The position numbers and the translations under genes are program-made. Below the pieces are notes generated by a model that saw only the letters and a program-made list of their open reading frames with translations, was not told where the DNA came from and did not search any database. A stretch of 10,546 nt of DNA from contig CAKQXZ010000076.1 in NCBI GenBank assembly GCA_934292955.1, positions 1-10,546 on the forward strand. The letters run 5' to 3'. Origin of the DNA: an uncultured Clostridia bacterium (GTDB taxonomy: Bacteria > Bacillota_A > Clostridia > Christensenellales > Borkfalkiaceae). Positions 7,215 through 10,546 of the stretch are shown here, piece by piece; position 1 is the stretch's first letter, and each line of letters opens with the position of its first letter.

Positions 7215-7232
7215 AGTTAGCAGCAACTAACT
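7215..7232. promoter_or_regulatory. Candidate operator: AGTTAG-N6-CTAACT dyad at the -35
   Basis: A perfect six-base inverted repeat with a six-base spacer lies two bases upstream of the -35 of the operon promoter, in an AT-rich stretch. The position fits an activator or repressor site. The regulator is unknown; the XRE protein encoded next door is a possible but untested candidate. Confidence 0.35.
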
Positions 7233-7276
7233 TAAAATTTAGTCAAAATTTTGAATATTTTTTCGAGTTTATAGCA

Positions 7277-7303
7277 AAAGACGCACCCAAACGGCACGTC
7301 TTT
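7277..7303 (-). terminator. Intrinsic terminator of the XRE/membrane-protein unit
   Basis: Read on the minus strand, AAAGACGTGCC - GTTTG - GGTGCGTCTTT forms an 11-base-pair stem (two G-U pairs) followed by TGCTAT; the T-run is inside and after the stem. In plus-strand RNA the two wobble positions become A-C mismatches, so the structure is strand-specific. It lies 83 bases after the stop at 7387 and before the next promoter. Confidence 0.65.
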
Positions 7304-7386
7304 CAAGTAGTTTTTATATAATTTTGTTTTTTCTTCATTGCAACGGTAAGCCTTGGCTTCGGCGTTTACGCATATAACGCGCCCGT

Positions 7387-7839
7387 TTACAGCAATAGTC
7401 CTACGAGATACGCCGCCAAAAACGCGGTAAGCCAGCCGACAAGGGTAAATTCTATTCCGAGAATGATTTTAAGCCAAAGCGGCTTTGTATGTGGAACGAC
7501 CGCAAACGAAGCAACCACCGCAAGTCCGCCGAAAAGCCCGCCTATCGCCCCGAATAACACGCTGACGACCCCGGGCAAAAAGCCGAATATATAATCGAGC
7601 GCATTCATCCGTTCGGTAAGAAAGACATATTCGCTGAAAAGCGACGAACTGATTCTTATGCCCGTAAAAAAGTTCCCGCTGACGTAAAATTCGATATCTT
7701 CTTCGCCGTTCTTTATAACATACAATCTTTTTGTTTTTTTAGCCACTCGTTTTCCGTTAAGAAAAATTTTTACTTTTCCCGTCCAATAATTGTATTCGGC
7801 AACTACCGTGCCGCAACTTACTTGAATTTCTTTTCTCAT
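7387..7839 (-). CDS. Small membrane protein of unknown function, partner of the XRE sensor
   Basis: I do not recognise this 150-residue family. Residues 1-75 alternate polar and hydrophobic residues in a beta-rich pattern (for example GKVKIFLNGKRVAKKTKRLY) and lack a signal peptide, so this part is probably a cytoplasmic beta domain. Residues 84-115 form a Gly-rich hydrophobic stretch (FLPGVVSVLFGAIGGLFGGL) and residues 121-150 a second one running to the C-terminus, so the protein is likely anchored by a helical hairpin. The start ATG overlaps the stop of the upstream XRE gene by ATGA, and AAGGAG lies just inside the end of that gene, so the two are translationally coupled. Such coupling suggests the proteins act together in the membrane, for example as sensor and modulator; that is inference. 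Confidence 0.7.
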   Translation of the reverse strand: MRKEIQVSCGTVVAEYNYWTGKVKIFLNGKRVAKKTKRLYVIKNGEEDIEFYVSGNFFTGIRISSSLFSEYVFLTERMNALDYIFGFLPGVVSVLFGAIGGLFGGLAVVASFAVVPHTKPLWLKIILGIEFTLVGWLTAFLAAYLVGLLL

Positions 7840-9425
7840 AATGACTCCTTAAACACGGTAATTTTTGCGGTAACAAACGGGTTGCGAGTTTTTGCAGAAA
7901 ACAATTTTTGCGGCTCGGCGGCGTGACCGTCGGGGTAACTTATCTGCTTTTCTAAAATCGCCCTTAACGTTACGGTTGCGGTATAATCTTCGCCCGAATA
8001 CGCGCCGAGATCGGTGTTATCTACCACCGTGCCGGCAGTTTTAACACCTTCGGAACCATCCCAACCCCACCCCATAAAGGTATATCCTTCGGGTATCGAA
8101 TCGGGTCTATCCAGCATAAAACGCTCACCGCTCTTTCTTGTTTCGCTCCATTCCGATATTACAGAATCGTCTTCGTAAGATAAAACTCTGTAAATAACTG
8201 TGTAAGAATAGGGCTCCCATTCGGCGGTAAAAACAAACGTATCGTTTTCAATCAACAGATCGCGAATATAAACAACGTCATCTGCTGCATAAAGCTTATC
8301 GCCGTTTTTCCACCCCTTGAATTCGTAACCGAGCGGATATTCCAACGGGGTGCTTAACGCAAACTGATTTGTGAAAGTAGTATACAAATCGTCTTCGCGA
8401 ATTCTTCCGCCGAATTCTATAAGTTTTACCATGCATCTTACCGGCAAGAATTTAACATAGATTGTTATATCATGCGTTGGCAAACCAAAATCATGAAAAG
8501 ATTCGGTAAGTTCGGGATCGTTATACCAGCCGAAAAAATTGTAACCTGTTTTATATAAATCGGTTGTCGGCACAAACGTAAAACGTTCCGAAACCTTTTC
8601 GGTCGCTATCACTTCGCCGTCCGAAATATATGTTACGGTATAATATTTATGCTCCGTCCACTTTCCGAAAACCTGAGTGTCGCGTTTTACGGGTTTAGCA
8701 AAATCGAAGGGCGTTGTAAACTTCGCGTCTGCAAACCAACCTTCGAATTCGTAATTGTATATACTTGTGTTCGCAGGGGGAGTAACTTTGCCGCCTTTTT
8801 CGCATTTTACCGTTGCAAAAACAGAGTTTTCCCTGATAAAATAAACGGTTACGGCTTCGTTTCCCAAAAGCAACGCGGCGCATGAGAACAGAGAAAGAAC
8901 GAAAATTACGGGAACCAGCGCGATTGCTATTATAAAGCGATGCAACCCCGCCTTTTTTATAAAACCCGAAAACCCCGTCGGTTCGCTCGGTTTGCTTGTT
9001 TGAGCGTACCCGTATCCATACGCGGCAGTGTTGTTTACAGTTGTATTATTTACCGCAGAATTATCAGCGACGTTGTTCCCGTAATAATTCGTAGCCGACT
9101 GCCCGTTATAGACCGCATTATATGTTTCGTTGGTATTATACGCGCCCGAATTATTGTTTACGTATCTGCCCGTCGTATTATCGGTTTTGTTTTCTTCGGT
9201 AAATGATTCGGTCAATTTGTCGTCGTCAGCAAGGCGGATAAATTCGTCGGTAGAAATTCCGAAAATGGAACAAATCGACGTAATGCTATCCATATCGAGT
9301 TGATTAACGCCGTTTTCCCATTTACTCACCGTTTGCGGAACGACGTTCAGCATATCGGCAAGTTCCTGCTGCGTATAATCTCTATTTCTCCGTAAATATC
9401 TGAGTGCCTTTCCGTAATCTCTCAT
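7836..9425 (-). CDS. Membrane-spanning XRE regulator with extracellular InlB-type repeats
   Basis: The protein has 529 residues. Residues 5-62 are an XRE/Cro-C1 helix-turn-helix (TQQELADMLNVVPQTVSKWE). Residues 82-150 are an Asn/Tyr/Thr-rich linker without order. A transmembrane helix spans about 163-188 after the basic KKAGLHR, which predicts the N-terminus inside and the rest outside. Four repeats of 65-80 residues follow at about 192-257, 262-327, 332-404 and 408-491. Three show the GY-x-F-x-GW core and aromatic-Thr-Val strand of InlB B / Listeria-Bacteroides repeats (PF09479) (GYNFFGWYNDPELT, GYEFKGWKNG, GYTFMGWGWDG), and the first has YEFEGWFADAKFTTPF. A short tail ends the protein. It is likely a one-component regulator sensing something outside the cell, possibly acting on its own promoter. 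The ATG has AGGAGAGG about 6 bases upstream. Ligand and targets are unknown. Confidence 0.88.
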   Translation of the reverse strand: MRDYGKALRYLRRNRDYTQQELADMLNVVPQTVSKWENGVNQLDMDSITSICSIFGISTDEFIRLADDDKLTESFTEENKTDNTTGRYVNNNSGAYNTNETYNAVYNGQSATNYYGNNVADNSAVNNTTVNNTAAYGYGYAQTSKPSEPTGFSGFIKKAGLHRFIIAIALVPVIFVLSLFSCAALLLGNEAVTVYFIRENSVFATVKCEKGGKVTPPANTSIYNYEFEGWFADAKFTTPFDFAKPVKRDTQVFGKWTEHKYYTVTYISDGEVIATEKVSERFTFVPTTDLYKTGYNFFGWYNDPELTESFHDFGLPTHDITIYVKFLPVRCMVKLIEFGGRIREDDLYTTFTNQFALSTPLEYPLGYEFKGWKNGDKLYAADDVVYIRDLLIENDTFVFTAEWEPYSYTVIYRVLSYEDDSVISEWSETRKSGERFMLDRPDSIPEGYTFMGWGWDGSEGVKTAGTVVDNTDLGAYSGEDYTATVTLRAILEKQISYPDGHAAEPQKLFSAKTRNPFVTAKITVFKESL

Positions 9426-9458
9426 AAAGCCTCTCCTGTCAGGCAGATTTCACCTATA

Positions 9459-9487
9459 CATATATCATATGCGGCGGTTTTTTGCAA
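9459..9487 (-). promoter_or_regulatory. Predicted promoter of the XRE/membrane-protein unit
   Basis: TTGCAA (9482-9487) and TATATG (9459-9464) lie 17 bases apart on the minus strand, giving a leader of about 27 bases to the ATG at 9425. The -10 overlaps the 13-base palindrome CATATATCATATG (9459-9471), a possible autoregulatory site for the XRE protein. Confidence 0.5.
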
Positions 9488-9497
9488 GCAAAAGTTT

Positions 9498-9512
9498 TAG
9501 CCGAGTCGGCTA
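9498..9512. promoter_or_regulatory. Palindrome TAGCCGAGTCGGCTA upstream of the XRE promoter
   Basis: Two seven-base arms are perfectly inverted around one central base, 10 bases upstream of the -35. XRE-family proteins typically bind such short palindromes, so this is the best candidate operator in the gap. In RNA it could also form a short hairpin followed by CTTTTT on the plus strand, but no plus-strand gene ends here. Confidence 0.4.
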
Positions 9513-9585
9513 CTTTTTAACTTTCACAAACAAAACAGTCAAAAAACGGCTCCGTTTTTATGCTTTTTAATGTCTTTTATGCCGA

Positions 9586-9695
9586 TAATCGACCTATACG
9601 CCCACTTTTATATATTCTTCATAAATAACATTATGCGTAAAATCGCGCCGAAAAACCGCCGTTTACCCTGTTAATCGACTTATAGCCCGACTTTT
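9586..9695. repeat. Pair of imperfect 24-base direct repeats, 86 bases apart
   Basis: Copy A at 9586-9609 and copy B at 9672-9695 agree at 20 of 24 positions. On the minus strand they read AAAAGTGGGCGTATAGGTCG then ATTA, and AAAAGTCGGGCTATAAGTCG then ATTA. Each contains an AGT(G/C)G-like half and a (A/G)GTCG half about one helical turn apart. A TATAGGTCGA core also occurs near 3053-3062 inside a coding end. Function is unknown. Confidence 0.45.
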
Positions 9696-9762
9696 TAATA
9701 CTTATCTAAATTTTTAACAACCGTCTGAAACAGCCTACCCCACATTACTCTTCTCTATATTA

Positions 9763-9799
9763 AATACCCCCTGACGGAGTTTTTCCGTCAGGGGGTATT
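9763..9799 (-). terminator. Strong hairpin terminator after the HNH gene
   Basis: A perfect 16-base-pair stem (AATACCCCCTGACGGA and its complement) closes a five-base loop, ten bases after the HNH stop codon. The A/T ends of the stem and the AT-rich flanks allow termination in both directions; the T-run after the stem is short on the minus strand (ATTTAATAT). Confidence 0.8.
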
Positions 9800-9808
9800 A
9801 TTTTCTAT

Positions 9809-10546
9809 TTACCAACGATAACTATCGCCTTTTTCACGGTTACAACGTTTGCATAAAGTTTGCAAATTATCATAAGTGCTTTTTCCGCCTTTCGCAATCG
9901 GTTTTATATGATCGATTTCAAGATTTGCACCATCGTCTCTTATTCCGCAATGCCTGCACCTGTATCCGTCGCGCTTATAAATATCAAATCGCATTTTATT
10001 TGAAACAAAACTACGCTCCACTCGGCACAGCGTATCCCATATGGTTCTATCCGTATAAAAGCCGTTTATCTGCTTGTTAAGTTGCCCGATTATCTGCTCT
10101 ATTTCGGGCGGATAAAAAACGGCGCGTTTATGGTCAAATATCTCACCATTCAGATCCGTGCGACAAAGAGTAACGTTGATAACAAATCCTTTTATTGGCG
10201 GAATAATTTGTTTATAAAACAACTTCTTCTCAAGTCGGTCAAGCTTTTCTTTCTTCAACTTACCGATCGGCGCAGAATATTCTCCGAAACTTGTAATCTG
10301 CTTTACAAGTCGGTCATATTCGGCATACATTTGCGCGTTTTTTCTGTCTGAATAAATCTCGTTCATCACGACTTTTTGCATAAACTGCAACTGATATGTA
10401 AGGAAATCTTTACAAGAGACGGTATCGTAAAGTTTTTCGTTATCGTAACTGTAAGACACAATACAGTCCTTTACATGAAAAAAATTCTGTTTTGAATTCA
10501 GCTCGCCTAACTGTTTTAACGCTACGCTGTACGCTTCGACAAAAGT
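9809..10546 (-). CDS. HNH endonuclease domain protein (5' end outside window)
   Basis: Counted from the GTG at 10457-10459, the protein has 216 residues. The C-terminal 60 hold a textbook HNH nuclease with zinc ribbon: YRCRHCG (Cys168, Cys171), LEIDHIKPIAKGGKSTYDNL (Asp183, His184, Asn198) and CKRCNREKGD (Cys203, Cys206). Such domains cut DNA with one metal ion. The N-terminal 150 residues are not a family I recognise; they begin helical and charged and contain a strand-rich part (GFVINVTLCRTDLNGEIF). The GTG has AAAGGA 7 bases upstream, but the frame remains open for a further 29 codons to the edge and reads like protein (TFVEAYSVALKQLGELN). I therefore think the true start lies outside the window and mark this as 5'-partial. 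The role could be mobile-element homing, phage, restriction or repair; nothing in the window decides. Confidence 0.8.
   Translation of the reverse strand, partial: TFVEAYSVALKQLGELNSKQNFFHVKDCIVSYSYDNEKLYDTVSCKDFLTYQLQFMQKVVMNEIYSDRKNAQMYAEYDRLVKQITSFGEYSAPIGKLKKEKLDRLEKKLFYKQIIPPIKGFVINVTLCRTDLNGEIFDHKRAVFYPPEIEQIIGQLNKQINGFYTDRTIWDTLCRVERSFVSNKMRFDIYKRDGYRCRHCGIRDDGANLEIDHIKPIAKGGKSTYDNLQTLCKRCNREKGDSYRW

Larger units (their letters stand above)
9426..9808. other. 383-base intergenic region with promoter, repeats and hairpins
   Basis: No convincing gene is present on either strand. The region holds the XRE promoter, a palindrome just upstream of it, an AT-rich hairpin at 9542-9559 (AAAAACG-GCTC-CGTTTTT), two imperfect direct repeats around 9586-9609 and 9672-9695, and the terminator of the HNH gene. 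The length and repeat content leave room for a small RNA or an operator array, neither of which can be shown from sequence alone. Confidence 0.6.

Noticed and set aside
7304..7386. Possible tiny minus-strand ORFs of 11-12 codons after the small membrane protein gene
   Set aside because: Too short and without ribosome binding sites or recognisable sequence.
9542..9559. AAAAACG-GCTC-CGTTTTT hairpin as a terminator
   Set aside because: Only two GC pairs, and no gene ends next to it on either strand; a stronger terminator already follows the HNH gene.

Overview
The window reads as part of a Gram-positive, Clostridia-type chromosome, probably an uncultured gut lineage. Support for this is a YfhO-family membrane protein, an XRE regulator carrying InlB-type repeats, Firmicutes-style Shine-Dalgarno sequences and sigma-A-like promoters, and moderate GC. 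No taxonomic marker gene is present, so this is an inference. Every gene I can support lies on the minus strand, so the region is read from high to low coordinates.

Right edge (9809-10546): the 3' part of an HNH endonuclease gene whose reading frame stays open to the window edge, followed by a strong hairpin terminator (9763-9799). A 383-base gap (9426-9808) then holds two imperfect direct repeats, small palindromes and the promoter of the next unit.

Centre-right (7387-9425): a two-gene unit overlapping by ATGA. The first gene encodes an unusual membrane-spanning regulator: an XRE helix-turn-helix, an Asn/Tyr-rich linker, one transmembrane helix and four InlB/Listeria-Bacteroides-type repeats predicted to lie outside the cell. 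The second encodes a small protein with a soluble N-terminal part and a hydrophobic hairpin. A terminator that pairs well only in minus-strand RNA closes the unit.

Centre (3008-7142): a probable operon with a good promoter at 7185-7212. In transcription order it holds an ATC-hydrolase-family protein, the 3' remnant of an alpha/beta hydrolase, a leucine-carboxyl-methyltransferase/TcmP-like methyltransferase, a BAAT_C-like alpha/beta hydrolase broken by a one-base frameshift just before its nucleophile, a second divergent ATC-hydrolase-family protein, and a transglutaminase-like protein. The families suggest chemistry on a small thiol, thiazoline or ester metabolite, but the pathway is unknown. 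Both alpha/beta hydrolases are damaged while the other four genes are intact.

Left (1-3007): a 44-base palindromic element resembling two abutted IS3-family ends, a weak terminator, and a long YfhO-family polytopic membrane protein gene. That gene runs off the left edge and appears to be transcribed from its own start codon (leaderless).
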